Assembly: GCA_011009095.1 (NCBI GenBank)
Contig: VTPC01005534.1
Coordinates: 173,337 to 237,336, forward strand
Reading direction: 5' to 3'
DNA from: Ignelater luminosus
Lineage: Eukaryota > Arthropoda > Insecta > Coleoptera > Elateridae
DNA length: 64,000 nt
The position numbers were made by a program, and so were the translations under genes. A model generated the notes under the pieces. It was given only the letters and a program-made list of their open reading frames with translations. It was not told the origin of the DNA and searched no databases. Below are positions 21,988 to 33,769 of this stretch, piece after piece. How positions within the stretch are numbered: the first letter of the stretch is position 1; every line of letters starts with the position of its first letter.

Positions 21988-24900
21988 TGTAGCTTTGCAA
22001 TCTTCAAACGCTTGTCTCCATGGTGATCTTTTCCTAATTTATGTTGTCTAGAAATAAAATTTCCTTTTTCTCCAACCGTCTTAAAAACATTTATTTTGGT
22101 ACTGTAGTTTGAAAAAAGTTGACGTCTTTGTTACTAGTAAAGAAATGGGTACCAAAAGAGCATATTTTGCACGAATGCTAAAGTGCGAAAAACTGCTGTT
22201 TTGGCATGTGTTTCATACGCTATTTTTTCTATGCCCATGTTCAAAAAATTTCTTGACACAGCTCTTTTGCATTCCATTGGCTCGGCTGTGCTTTGCTCCA
22301 ACACGCCTCGCCTGCAAACATAATTGCTCATCGAACAGTGGCACTTTTAATCCTAATGATACAGTCTACTATCTTTAGAATACAAAAACAAGAATAAACA
22401 AGCAACTGCATGACTTGCCAACCTTCAGGTACTTTGACAGGTATTGTCAATTTTACTAATATTTTGAATTTTGCAATCTTGTGAATCTTGCACGTTTGGT
22501 TATAATCGAGATGCTACAACTTAAAATATTTTGATTTCCTCTTCTTGTTTTAAGAATCCATGGTGCTCAAAACTAGTATAGTTTGGTGGGAAAAACTATT
22601 CTGCATCAACGTCCAGAAATTGTAGGCAAATTCTGATACGCTTAACACAGTCATCGTTCGGTATTTTAATTAAAGCAAAAATTAACAATTCTTCAAGTTT
22701 TGGGTACGAATGTCTTTAGAGAGAGAACGCAAAGAAGAGTATTGTCCTTCTGACATTGATATGAAAACAGGTTCTTCTGGATTATTAGACAAAACCAATA
22801 TCGATTGTAAAAATTTGTCAAGAGGTTTGTCCTGGAGACACGCATGATTTTGGATATCTTTTGCAAGTGAATAATGTCAACATACTTGTAATGAAAAATA
22901 ACTCCCAGAGGCGAATGGTTCAGAAAAAAACAAGAACAACCTTACAATCAAAACTCACAAAACATCGATCATGCTTTATTCCTTTAACTAATCATTGTTT
23001 AGGTTTCTAGTAATTTGAAATTCGACTTCAATTAGTGTTACGTTTTACCATGCTTTCAACTTTGAAATTTTTTAATGGGTTGGGCGCAATCTACCTATTT
23101 GCGTGATAGTCTAGTCCAAATTTATGCAACTCTGTATCCAGAATTATCGCAATTACTTTGGGAAAATAGATTGTATTTCCCTGGTTTATTTTTACCTTCA
23201 AAACCTTGAAATATTATCTCAACCTTCTCAGAGATTTTTAAGAAGTTTAATAGAATAAAAAAAAAAGCTAAAAACTGGCAACATCGATTCAATTTAATTT
23301 TTAATCAGGTAAATGGATATTACTGTTTCATTTCTAGATATACTATCATCTGCTTTACACATTATTCGCGACACCTTTTATTTAACAACAATTTATGTAA
23401 CTTCTGGCAGTTTATTCTGTTTTGTTTTGATTGCCAGCATTAGCATCACTAATAAAAGAAGTGCCAGCATTAGTTTTTATCGGCAAGTAGAACAACATAA
23501 CAAAATCGTAAAGTCTATACATTTAGTTTGTTGATAGTAGTAATATTATTTCGCTTTTATACACTCATTTTTATGGAATATTTTTCTACTTACTTAAAAA
23601 ATTGAAGGCTGATGCCAAGGTGTTCATATTGGTTATCTAATGTAAACTTCCTGATTTCGTTTTTTTCAAGATTTTACGACCAATAATATTGGCTTAGAAG
23701 TAAGGATTCGGTTTTCAATCTTTAATCAATTTTAATTAAACTCAATAAAAGATAAATTTGATTTTATTACACATTTATGCTTTTTTTGAGAAAAGAGATT
23801 TAACAAAACCGCTAATCCTAAAAATTATTACTTTAGTGGCAGGTGTAATTTCCCTAAAAACTACCATTAATACAGACCGGCAATTTTTGAAAAGCTTAAC
23901 ATGTACCAACCTCCTACGGATATTGACCTTTTGCGCGCTTAACGTTGTAACTCCAGTACCAGGTCAGATCCGCGATGATAAAGGGTATTATACGTCAACT
24001 TTGACTTGCTCAGTTAAGCTCGAATTGAATCCTTCGGTGCTTCATTCGACCCGTTAGCTGTGAATCCGACACGAAAGAATGACGTCATGCTTATAGAACG
24101 GCTCTTTTGGTGGGGACGGTTTTGGAAGGAGCTTTTGACCTGCATCGGCGGGGGGAATAGAGGAACTGCCTCGTGTCTCGCAAATAGGTCAAGGCTGTAT
24201 ATGCAACACTAAACACCCACAATACAAAATATAAACAGTAAGATTTGCAAAAGAAAAGCTCCTACCAAATGAAGATTTTAAACGGAAACAAAATTATTTG
24301 AAAATTTTATGGAAATTCCATACAATAAAAATAATGAGTAGTAATGAAGATTACAGGGAGCGGCAAAATGCGTGCACCATATACAAAGAGAAAAAGAGTT
24401 TTAATGGCGTTAATGCATGATTAGTACCATGCATGCACGAAATTTCATTTCGTTATTTTTATAGAACACTCACTCTTGCGAACTCATTGAAGGTTATTTC
24501 TGTTTCACTCTCTTACAATACCTTTTTAACCAACGTTTGCCACGTGCCAAATGACGTTTAGATATTTATACTTTAAGGTTAAAAGTATTCGAAGTAGATT
24601 ATGTTCATCGATCAAGAAATTCCTAGTGAATGTGAAAATCTTATCTGTTATCCGTCAGTAATAGCTAATAAAATTGAGACATTTATTTATCTTAACTTTC
24701 ATAAAACCAATTTTGTGATAGTAGGAATTACTAGATAACATTATTTCTTCATGTAGAGAATAATGGACATCAATTCAGAAAATGAACTATCCATACTACT
24801 TAAATTTTACTTTCTTCTGGAGCCCTATTCAGATTTTGCATTTGCAATTTTAAACAACGGTTTATCACTTTGCGTCCTTATTAAACAACAGTTTATTTGT

Positions 24901-26740
24901 GTCACCGTTTTACTTTACTTTCATTTTATGAAATATGCAAGTAATAAGAGGCCAAGAGAAAATTGCATTTTTTGAGGTTCTTCCATTTACATTGAAAGTG
25001 TAACTCATTTTTGGGTGAGTTCCCTGATCCTGGTATGGTAAATAAAAATATGGCCAAACAAACTCAACTGTTAACCAAACTATCACCTTGCTCTTTGCAG
25101 TTACAGCGTATAGTTATAAAAAGTATGCCCACTTTCACTAGAAATAAACGGGGACAAAAAACCCAAAAGTGTAAACAAGTACTATCTATGCGCATTCCTA
25201 CAATTTTATATTGTGCTGACTCATTCTTTTTTGATTTTTCCGAAATGGTTTTTGTTGTTTTTGCTTTCTATTTTTATACCAGTAGTAACTACTACAACAC
25301 AATAGAGACATAATTGCAGCAATTTTTGTTTTACTTTAAATTTTAATAGAGACTGTCTAAATAATGCGTGTTTAAACTCAATTCTACAGATGTTTTTATT
25401 TCTGGAAGGGTCAATAACCAGTCGTTTGTTACTTTTTAATACATTTCTAAAATGGGAAAACTTCATTCTTTTCCAAATGATAATAATTACAATATAACTG
25501 TAAACAAAATAGTAAAGCTTTACCTCTTCAAGAAGTTGTGTTGTGTGGACGTCTATAAAACAGGAAATAAATTTTACGATGCATGTTAACAATATAATGA
25601 TCAATTAAATAACTGAAAAGCTTTGTTACGAAATGCTATCCAGAAAAAAAAACAAACCATGAAATGAGCAATACAACAGTAAAGCTTTGACCATAAAACC
25701 ATTTCGAGGTATTCAGGGTTTTCGTTTAGTTTCATTTTAAAAAAACTGGTGTCAGGAGTGGGATCAACAATTAGCTAATTCTACTCATTTTTGTATCGCT
25801 AATGATTACTGCAATTACTAATGCAAAACTAATAAGACACAAATCTTAATTGAACTAATAGAATTAATGAAACAAAAGAACGCTCCAAAAATCAAAAAGC
25901 AATCAAGTTAAATAATAGAAAATAGAGTCGGATCGAGAAAGAGTCCTTCCCCTTTCCCAGCTAGAAAAGACAATAGAAAACGTGCACTGTTTTTAACGCA
26001 GAAGTTTCAAAAGTCTGCAGAAAGAAGAAAACTAGTCAAGCTCTAATCAAGACGAGACGAATTTTAATGTCACCAGATAAACCATATGATGTTAGTTTAG
26101 TAATCGGAACTCAAGTATAAAAATATGGCAAGGCTTCCAATCATTGAGCTACCTAAATCTAGTGACTTCTGTGATTAGTGATCGTCATTTTATGATACAA
26201 GTAAAATTCTTAATGCTATTATCAACAATACACATAGTCTTATGTGAAAATCTTGACACTTGAAGACTATATTACACGAACAGCCTATATTAAAAAAATA
26301 GCAAATTATAAAAGCGAAATAAAATGTGAACGAAAGGTGGCTTTATACAAAAAAGAATAAACTGACTAGGCAAACGAGCAAAATTCAATATCGTAGGCAA
26401 CTTACAGATATCATGTTTGTCCAAACTATATGGTAAGTTAGATTTTATAGCTTAAGAGCGTTTGACAAAATAAACGAAAAGGGTTACTATACTAACAAAT
26501 GGTCAGATCAGGCATGATAGATACTACTAAACCGAAAACAGCAAGTGGTAAGTGTTCTTCGAACATAATTCATGATCTGTCAATTGTAAATCGATAAAGA
26601 TATGCAGGATGTATTTATGTGCATTGCCGGCGGAAGGCATATGGTGAATATCGGGCACTCCATACTTGAGATTTTTTTGAGTATGGATTCCATAGCCGAA
26701 AATTTCGTATTTTAATTTTCAGTTTTTGTAGATTCACATA
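21988..26740. other. Non-coding stretch
   Basis: No gene was recognised. The frames at 22109-22378, 23758-24057, 25011-25313 and 25604-25221 lack recognisable motifs or splice support. A GC-richer island at 23930-24190 is listed separately. A weak terminus like that of the 12.3 kb MITE (CAGGGAGCGGCAAAATGCG, then GTGCACCATAT) is at about 24356 without a partner. Confidence 0.5.
23930..24195. other. Unclassified GC-richer island
   Basis: The stretch includes CAGTACCAGGTCAGATCCGC, GACGTCATGC and CATCGGCGGGGGGAATAG, well above the local G+C level. No frame, fold or repeat family was recognised. It could be a SINE, a fragment of an LTR, or a degraded gene piece. Confidence 0.3.
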
Positions 26741-26742
26741 TA

Positions 26743-28259
26743 TAGGGTGTTTACTAAACATGTGGCAAAGATTCCGGAAGTTGTTCCTTGGGTTATTTTA
26801 GAATTTTTTTGTCCTTGAACGATTTTCGGAGAGACGCTTTCTTTCAAAGATACAGGGCGATAAGAGTAAACTAAAACTACAGGGTGCTGCACTGGGCCTA
26901 CGGCGTACAAGAAATGTCCAGAAATACGTTTATAATTGTGACTTGTCGTCGTTTCCATAGTGACTTGTCATTTTCTCTCTTTGAAAGTTGTCAAAATTAA
27001 TTGTGTCACATATTTTCGTTTGATACTTAAACTTTCGTTAGTGAAGCTTTCTAATATAAATGGCTGTACGAACACCGAGATGACAGATATGCATTTTATT
27101 GCCACTTGCCAATGGGAATTCGTTCGAGGCTAGGCGGTTGTACAGTGAACGATTTCCAATTGTCATGTTCCCGATAGAAAAAACTTTCCAAAGTATTCAT
27201 CAACGTCTTCATGAAACAGGCACATTTAAACGAAATAAAGGACCAGGAAGGCCAACAGCAGCAACAAGTGGAAAAAAATGTGCTGGACATGGTAGAGGAA
27301 GATGCAGGTACATCTACCAGAAAAATAACAAATGCTTTGAATGTGAGGAAAACGGCTTGAATCCATACCACACTCAGCACGTTCAAGCACTTATTCCTGC
27401 TGACTATCCTCAACGTACTGCATTTTGTCAATGGCTTCTGCAAACTTTGGTTCAAATCCCTCAACTAGTGGCGCTAATTCTTCTTACTGATAAAGCATAT
27501 TTCTCCAGAAATGCAATTAGGAACTTCCATAATAACCATGTGTAGGCTGATGAAAACCCACGTGCGGTACTAAAGAATCGTTTTCAATATCAATTATCAT
27601 TAAACATTTGAATTGAAACTGTGGGTGACTGGCTAATTGGACCGGTATTTCTACCAGGAAAACTTACCGGTGAGGTGTATCGAAGGTTTTTGGAAGAATG
27701 ACTGCCTGAGTCCTAGAGGATGTACCATTGGCAACGGGAAACGTAATGTGGCTTATGTACGATGGTGCACCAGCACATTTTAGTCTAGTTGTTCGTGAGT
27801 TTTTAAATGCTGAAGATCGCTGGATTGATCGAGGTGGATCTCACTTATGGCCTGCTCGATACCCAGACTTAAATCCCTCGAATTGTTATTTATGGAGGCA
27901 TTTGAAAACATTAGTATACACTATTCCAGTGGAGAATGAAGAAGATTTGAGAAATCAGGTAATTGAGGGGTGTAATGCAATAAGATACAACCCTGGTATT
28001 TTTGAAAACGTTCGGCAGTCAACAAATAGAAGATTGAATGCATGTATCCTAGCTGGTGGTAGTCATTTTCAACAGTTTTTGTAGATCAAGAATCTTTACA
28101 TGTAATATAAATAAAGTATTGTTTTTTTTTCGAAAAGCTTTTATCGCCCTGCTTCTTCGAAACAAAGCGTCTTTCCGAAAATCATCCAAAGACAAAAAAT
28201 CTTAAATAACCCAAGGAAAAATCCCCAGAATTTTTGCCGTATGTTTAGTAAACACCCTG
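26743..28259 (+). mobile_element. IS630/mariner-like DNA transposon with both ends, 1517 bp
   Basis: The left terminus TAGGGTGTTTACTAAACAT and right terminus ATGTTTAGTAAACACCCTG are inverted copies flanked by TA (26741-26742 and 28260-28261). The inverted similarity extends far inwards, including CTTGGGTTATTT (left) against AAATAACCCAAG (right), so the terminal repeats are roughly 100 bp. The transposase relic at 27061-28084 lies between them. The element is nearly complete but cannot make a full protein. Confidence 0.85.
27061..28084 (+). pseudogene. IS630/mariner-like transposase pseudogene (DUF4817-type N-terminus)
   Basis: The reading begins near an ATG at 27060 and shifts frame several times. 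Recognisable pieces, in order: an N-terminal helix-turn-helix region (RLYSERFP, IHQRLHETGTFKRNKGPGRP); a linker with LDMVEEDAGTSTRKI in another frame; HPYHTQHVQ-like and PADYPQRTAFCQW; the first catalytic block ILLTDKAYFSRNAIRNFHN with its Asp present; MWLMYDGAPAHFS with the second Asp; and LWPARYPDLNPS with the third Asp. It ends at a stop at 28082-28084. Stops occur near 27543 and 27701. This is the large insect transposase family whose N-terminus is, as I recall, Pfam DUF4817. It probably encoded a cut-and-paste DDE transposase acting on the ends listed for this element. It is now inactive. Confidence 0.8.
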
Positions 28260-28459
28260 TATATTATTTATTTCTTATTATTTTATTATTTAATGTATAT
28301 TTATTCATTATTTATAAATGATACACAATAAAAGAACTATTTAATCGTTTAAATCAATTTTTTGCGCCCGCGCGCCTGTTTGGTTTACGTGTGCGTAACG
28401 ACCTTTTTTTTGCACTCCACACCTCAGAAAATCATGTTCCGCTGGCCCTGTTTTTGTGT

Positions 28460-28520
28460 GTAAAATCTAGCGATATACTAGAGGGCGGTGGTTCGAGACC
28501 TACTTGATTTTTCATCTTCA
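28460..28520 (+). repeat. tRNA-derived SINE-like B-box relic
   Basis: GGTGGTTCGAGACCTAC contains a near-consensus RNA polymerase III B box (GGTTCGANNCC). A clean T-stem does not form, since only part of the 5-bp stem pairs, and no convincing A box is seen upstream. It is a possible decayed tRNA or SINE head, not a functional tRNA gene. Confidence 0.3.
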
Positions 28521-28739
28521 TCACATTTATAAATCTAGACAGCTGAAATGTAATGAAAACTATTCTTTTAAGGCATTATCTTCATTTTCCAATCAGATCA
28601 AAACTTTCAATATTTTAGTGGCTGCTTTTTCTTCTCGATTGATATAAATTTGATGAAAAACTTAAAAAAATTATTTTTTGACAAAATTCAATTTTGACCT
28701 ATATCAGTAGCAAAATTCTGTTAACTTAGATTCTCTTGT

Positions 28740-29370
28740 TGCAAAAGCTTGGAAATCCATGGATTTAATGGCAATCACATAAAATCTTTGTCCTCGTAAC
28801 AAAAAGAGGCTTGTGTATAAAAATCTTTGTTCAGAATTGTTTATTCCAACCTCGAGAGTGTTTCAAGGTTCTGCTCTGAGACTACTCATGTTTCAACTCT
28901 TCAACCTGAATGCTTCTACAATAACTCAATACTTCTATATGCAGATGATGTCGAAATTCTCAACACAATTAGACAGTGCTGTGATAATGTTGCTACCCTA
29001 GCAAACTCTACATACTTTGGTCGACTGGTAACTGATAAGTTAAACTCGACAAATTGTAAGGTTATAAGTTTCTCCAGACAAGAACTAGGAATCAATTGTA
29101 CCCGAGATTGATAGAAAATTGTACGTGTAAATGCATCTAAACATTTTCAATCTCTTTCAACTATTGTAAATTTGATGCTTGGTAAGACTGGCATTAATGA
29201 AGCCCCTACAGTGATCTCGGATGGGTTTTATGGAACAGCAAGAAAGTAGTGTTAGTAGAGTATAATACTCTATGATGCATTTGTCAGGTCCAAGCTGGAA
29301 TACGCTTCCCTTATTTGGAATCCGAAGTCGTTTACTGATAAGACAGTGTATCAAAAAGGTTAAAAAAAGG
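28740..29370 (+). pseudogene. Non-LTR retrotransposon (LINE) reverse transcriptase fragment
   Basis: The plus-strand frame 28827-29111 contains the catalytic box YADD (28938-28949), followed by VEILNTIR and, after a gap, KVISFSRQ. Another frame upstream reads VFQGSALRLLMFQLFN, equivalent to the conserved 'PQGS-LGPLLF' block. Downstream, about 29270-29325, the reading AFVRSKLEYASLIWNP is typical of the thumb region of jockey/CR1/RTE-like LINE polymerases. The fragment covers only RT motifs from the finger-palm onward, has stops and frameshifts, and lacks an endonuclease. It is a dead 5'-truncated copy. The clade assignment is uncertain. Confidence 0.75.
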
Positions 29371-29710
29371 CATAAATGTGTTAAATGTTGGATTACAACG
29401 AAAAAACTGCAGCATATTAATTAATTGATTATTGGTGTCAAAGCTTCAGAACTCGAACTCGTTTTGCTAAGGTGAAGCAAAAGCATATTCTTAACTAACA
29501 GACAGAATTGCAATACGATACATTCAGGTACTGGAAATAGCAATAAAGCAAAACTATCTAAGTATGTTGTAGAAAAATAAACATATCTGAAACCCGGAGA
29601 AAAGGTATCAGAGTTTTTACCTTTACACAACGAGCAAACACTGAACATAGTATTCGAGCAGACTGATGTTAGTGATAGATGGATAAATACACACACCCAT
29701 ACTTATTGAA

Positions 29711-30957
29711 ATCACTTTTTTTTCTCAAAAATTTTTTATTAAAAAAATATGCATGCCAGTAAGAGATAATAGGTTCTTGTTGAAAATAAACATGGAAACA
29801 ATTGCAAATGCTTACACTGAAAAATCCTGACATTTGCGTTCAGTTGTAAAATCGAAACGATTGAGGTAAGTGAAGTTTGTATTAAAAAGAGGTGAGATGT
29901 CCTACGTAGCATTGTCAGATGTGCAGGGCGTTGTGCCAAAATATTTGCAAGGTACTTGGGAACTGGGAATACTCAAGAATAGACCGAGACAAAGTTCACT
30001 TTTTATCTCAGATTGCTAGAAGAAATGCAACCATTTCGCATCCAGAGCTTCAAAGACAACTCTTGCAAGCTATAGGTGTTAAAGTTTCAATCGAAACAGT
30101 ACGAAAGAAACTTCGTGCCCAAAATTTATTCAGCAGCAGACAGTTAAGAGTCCCCGAGTTGTCCGGGCAACACAAACGTAACCGGCAAAATTGGTGTCTT
30201 GATCACCAATATTGGACAATTTAAGATTGGCAAAATGTCCTTTTTTCGGATGAAACCAGAATCGGTCTTAGATCAGACGACCGTCGAATTCAAGTTCTAA
30301 GAGGTCGAGGCAGACAAGCTAGACTCCAAACTGCCGGATCCATTCCAAAATATCAAGGAGGAACTGTAATGTTCTGAGGGGGCATTAAGATGGGAGAAAA
30401 AACTCCTCGCATTCCCATACGGCAAAGTTTAACTGGACGTAGGTATGCTGATTTATGCAGGATAATGCATCTCCCTATACTAGAAGAGCTGCCATAGATT
30501 TTTTGGAAACAGAAGCTATCATTGTTTTGGAGTGGTCTGCCTGCTCGCCTGATCTTAACCCAATTGAGCATTCGTGGGACATGATTAAAAGAAGGATTAG
30601 AGCTCGTAGGAATAATCCAGCAAATGTAGAACAGCTCATTCATTCCGCTCTGAGAAAATGAGCAAACCTACCCCACGAAGTTGACAATTTAATTAGGAGC
30701 ATGCCCCGTCGAATTGAAGATTGTATTAGGGCTAGAGGTGGCAACAGTGATTACTGAAATAGTCAAGTGTGTTTTTCTTCAGTATTAAAGCATTCGAATA
30801 GTAATTGACTTTTCACATTTTCTTCTGTTTTGTATAATTTCAACAATTACTAAAAACTTTTATAAATATTGTTCATTATGCTGCTTTAGTAGAATGTGCT
30901 TTTTACTGGCATACTACATTTTTTTGAAAAAAAAATATTTGAAAGAAAAAAAGTGAT
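29711..30957 (+). mobile_element. Tc1-like transposon with terminal inverted repeats, ~1.25 kb
   Basis: The left end ATCACTTTTTTTTCTCAAAA, continuing to ATGCATGCCAGTAA, is inverted at the right as TTTTTACTGGCATACTAC, continuing to GAAAGAAAAAAAGTGAT. That gives repeats of about 50-60 bp. The exact outer bases and TA duplication are blurred: TA precedes the left flank at about 29704 and a TG follows on the right. The transposase relic at about 29900-30756 fills the interior. Confidence 0.75.
29900..30756 (+). pseudogene. Tc1-like transposase pseudogene (DDE)
   Basis: The plus-strand pieces read in order. The DNA-binding region has ISHPELQRQLL and VSIETVRKKLRAQNL. Then comes DWQNVLFSDETRIGLRSDD, with the first Asp near 30249. 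Next is GGTVMF followed by a stop, then MQDNASPYTRR with the second Asp near 30470. Last is SPDLNPIEHSWDMIKRRIRAR with the third acidic residue (Glu) in PIEH, and the C-terminal PRRIEDCIRARGG. Stops (about 30222, 30376, 30659) and frameshifts disrupt it. The usual QDNARPH is changed to QDNASPY. The family catalyses cut-and-paste transposition at TA. This copy is inactive. Confidence 0.85.
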
Positions 30958-30959
30958 TG

Positions 30960-32890
30960 CATGCATGGGTGTGTGTAGAATGATTCTCGGCTAAGATCAG
31001 TATTTGGTACTATTTGAACATAATACACGTAATTCCATGAAGTGTTCTAGTTTGGGAAGATTCGTTAACTACAAGAAGAAACAGAAACCATACAAAGTAA
31101 AAAGATGAAATAGGTCACTGGCAAAATGATTCAAAGCGAACTACGGTTTTGTCAGATAAAGAAGCCAGCAATAAGGTGTGCCAAAAAGCAAAGACGCATA
31201 CCTACAAGACACAGCAAAATATAAGCAAAAACAATAGCTTTAAATAAAAGATGTCAAGAATGTTGGAAATCTCCATTCGAACGAACTCTTACGCTCTTCC
31301 CTTCTTGATATAATCCATGCTACATAAAGAGAGATATTTCAGGAAGGTTTCCCTACGTAACTAATCTAAAGAGAGAAGGAAAATGTAAAATATAACTAGT
31401 GCTAAAGATTCTATCGTCTATACTGGTATACACTATACCATTTGGCTTTGATTGCTAAAGAATAAATTAGATTTAAATAAAAAAGAATAAAGGGAATTTA
31501 AGAGTTATATACCATGTTCGTAAAACACCTCTAAAGTAATTTATTCCCACGACTTATACATAAATTAGGGACTGCAGTCCTTACATCAATAAAACTGCAG
31601 GCTCAGTTTTATACAAGAACGTGTTCATAAGACTTACGTAATATTATATTTATTGAATAAGTATGAATTTAAATAAACTAACGATGAATAGTAAATGTAT
31701 GCTTTCTTTGTCAGCGACTATTACAAAATCGATCAGTGACGCAATCAAATGTGTTGCGTTTTCCGACGCGGACGACGCTGACAACTTAATAAACATGAAC
31801 TTTGCAGCATAGTTACTGCAGTATGCTCTAATAAATATTGTATACCATATACAGCGAGTACCTAAATGAGGATATTTTACGGAATAATCCAAATTTCCCA
31901 AGTGAATGGAAAAGACAGTTTTAAATTATAAAGGAAATCACGTTTTCGACCAGACTATAAAAATTAATTGGCAATTACATAACAATTAACCACAGAAGAA
32001 AAAAGATACCAAATGAATTTTTAAATTTCAATTCACAAACTTTAACATGTGCTGCATATCTTGTTAAGGACAATTACAGCAAGTGGGAAGAAGCGCGTTA
32101 AAAAAGTTCACACTTGACCTTTTTCTTCTTTTCTAGTCTAATTAATTTTTCCGAGCATTTCATTAGATTTTTGTAATTTTATTGTATTTTCATCTTATCT
32201 TGTGCATAGTTTGTCATAATTTCATAACGGCTAACGTTCACATTTTTTAACAAATTTCCTTTTAAATAAATTGTATTACTTGGTATTCTCATATTGCAAA
32301 ATTGTTCTACTTGCAATTCTTCATTTAGCATACATATTATGAAACAAAAGAGAAAGGAAATGGTTTTCTCTACTAATAAAAGCGTCAAAAATTTTACCAT
32401 CCTAAGCAAAAGTATTTTAGTTAATATGCTATTGTTTTCGTTAGATGAAGTACCTATTGAATTAGTAACTAGTTTGTTCATGACCTGAATAACTAGGTAG
32501 AAGACGAATTTAAAGATATTTTAAAAATCCATAATTATTGCTGGTCCGTCACTTTAGATATTCAGTTGTTTTGTTTACCGGAAATAATAATAGGTTCAAT
32601 ATTTGTTTGAACCTGACTTTCACGACTTTTACTGTAGTATTTAATCAATAAATAGAATAGGAATTAAAATCTACAAGAAAATGTCACGTTTAAACCACAG
32701 TGACTGTTCAAAATGACCAAATTTAACTTGAATCGACTTCTGTCAAAAAGTTTGCAAAACTGGGGATTCTTGAGAATTTTTGTTGCGATTTGAGCATTTG
32801 TGATTCCATAAAATTCAAATTTATCTTTTCTACAAGAATATATTTCAATTAGACAGTTGAAGTTTAAATTCTGCAACATTTGGATAATGG
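30960..32890. other. AT-rich non-coding stretch
   Basis: Nothing beyond chance frames is seen. Opposite-strand frames at 32179-32488 overlap each other and show no family motifs. Confidence 0.55.
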
Positions 32891-32898
32891 GATTCATA

Positions 32899-33757
32899 CG
32901 AGGGTGGTCTGAAAAGTTTCCGACCTAACAAAGATACAAGACATTTTTTCTGAAAATTTTTTTTTATTTTTCAACATAGTCTCCTTGTAACTCTACACAC
33001 TTCTCCCAGCGATACTCCCATCTCTGTAACCCGTCCAAATAGCACTCGGTATTTTTCTCTGCAAAATAATTGTTCACGAATGTGATTGCCTCTTCATTTG
33101 ACGAAAATCTTTGCCCCCCGAGCGCAATTTTTAGATGAAGGAACAAAAAGAAGTCACTTGGGGCTAGATCTGGTGAGTAAGGCGGATGGTCAAGCAGTTC
33201 AAACCGTAATTCGTGGATTTTCGCCATGGCAACCGCTGAGGTGTGAGGTGTCTTGGTGAAACAGGATTTTATTTTTCTGCAAATGTTGCCGTTTTTTCGC
33301 AAGTTCTGCCTTCAGCTTGTCAAGTAATGATGCATAGTATGCTCCTGTAATGGTTTTTCCTTTTTGAAGATAATCGATTAAAATAACTCCATGACTATCC
33401 CAAAAAACAGTCGCCATCACTTTCCCAGCCGAAAAAACAGTTTTTGCTTTTTTTTGGAGTCGGTTCCCCCTTTGCAGTCCACTGTTTGGACTGTATTTTT
33501 GTTTCGGGCGTATAATGGTGTATCCAAGTTTCATCTACAGTAATTAATTGGCGCCAAAACTCGGATTTAGTTCGCCTAAACTGCGCCAAAAGAGCGTTGG
33601 AAATATTCATTCGAACACGTTTTTGGTCTAACGTGACCAAACGCGGCACCCAACGCGCGGATAGCTTTCTCATGCCTAAATGTTGATTTAATATGTGACA
33701 AATACGTTCTTTTGACATGTTCATAACCTCTGCTATCTCTCTCACTTCGGCGGTCAT
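32899..33757 (-). pseudogene. Mariner transposase, 5'-truncated, minus strand, with one terminal repeat
   Basis: The minus-strand pieces are contiguous. The second helix-turn-helix region reads VREIAEVMNMSKERICHILNQ (from 33757). WVPRLVTLDQKRVRM follows, then ITVDETWIHHYTPETK, with the first Asp intact. Next come KVMATVFWDSHGVILIDYL and ILFHQD with the second Asp, after which a frameshift in the usual 'NAPAHTS' block changes frame. It then resumes as AVAMAKIHELRFELLDHPP and YSPDLAPSDFFLF, with the third Asp (DD34D type). It ends in ELQGDYVEK. The terminus CGAGGGTGGTCTGAAAAG lies at 32899 next to TA. The N-terminal third and the opposite terminal repeat are missing. It is fairly young-looking: few lesions apart from the truncation and frameshifts. 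Confidence 0.88.
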
Positions 33758-33769
33758 TTATATCTGCAA

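Noticed and set aside
22109-22378. 89-codon Cys-containing plus frame
   Set aside because: The Cys spacing does not fit a zinc finger or a disulfide-rich peptide, there is no signal sequence, and an opposing frame covers the same bases.
25221-25604. 127-codon minus frame
   Set aside because: Low-complexity Ile/Lys/Phe-rich translation with no motif. It is consistent with chance in AT-rich sequence.
28460-28520. tRNA gene suggested by GGTTCGAGACC
   Set aside because: The T-stem pairs poorly and no acceptor, D or anticodon arm could be placed, so it is only listed as a SINE-like relic.
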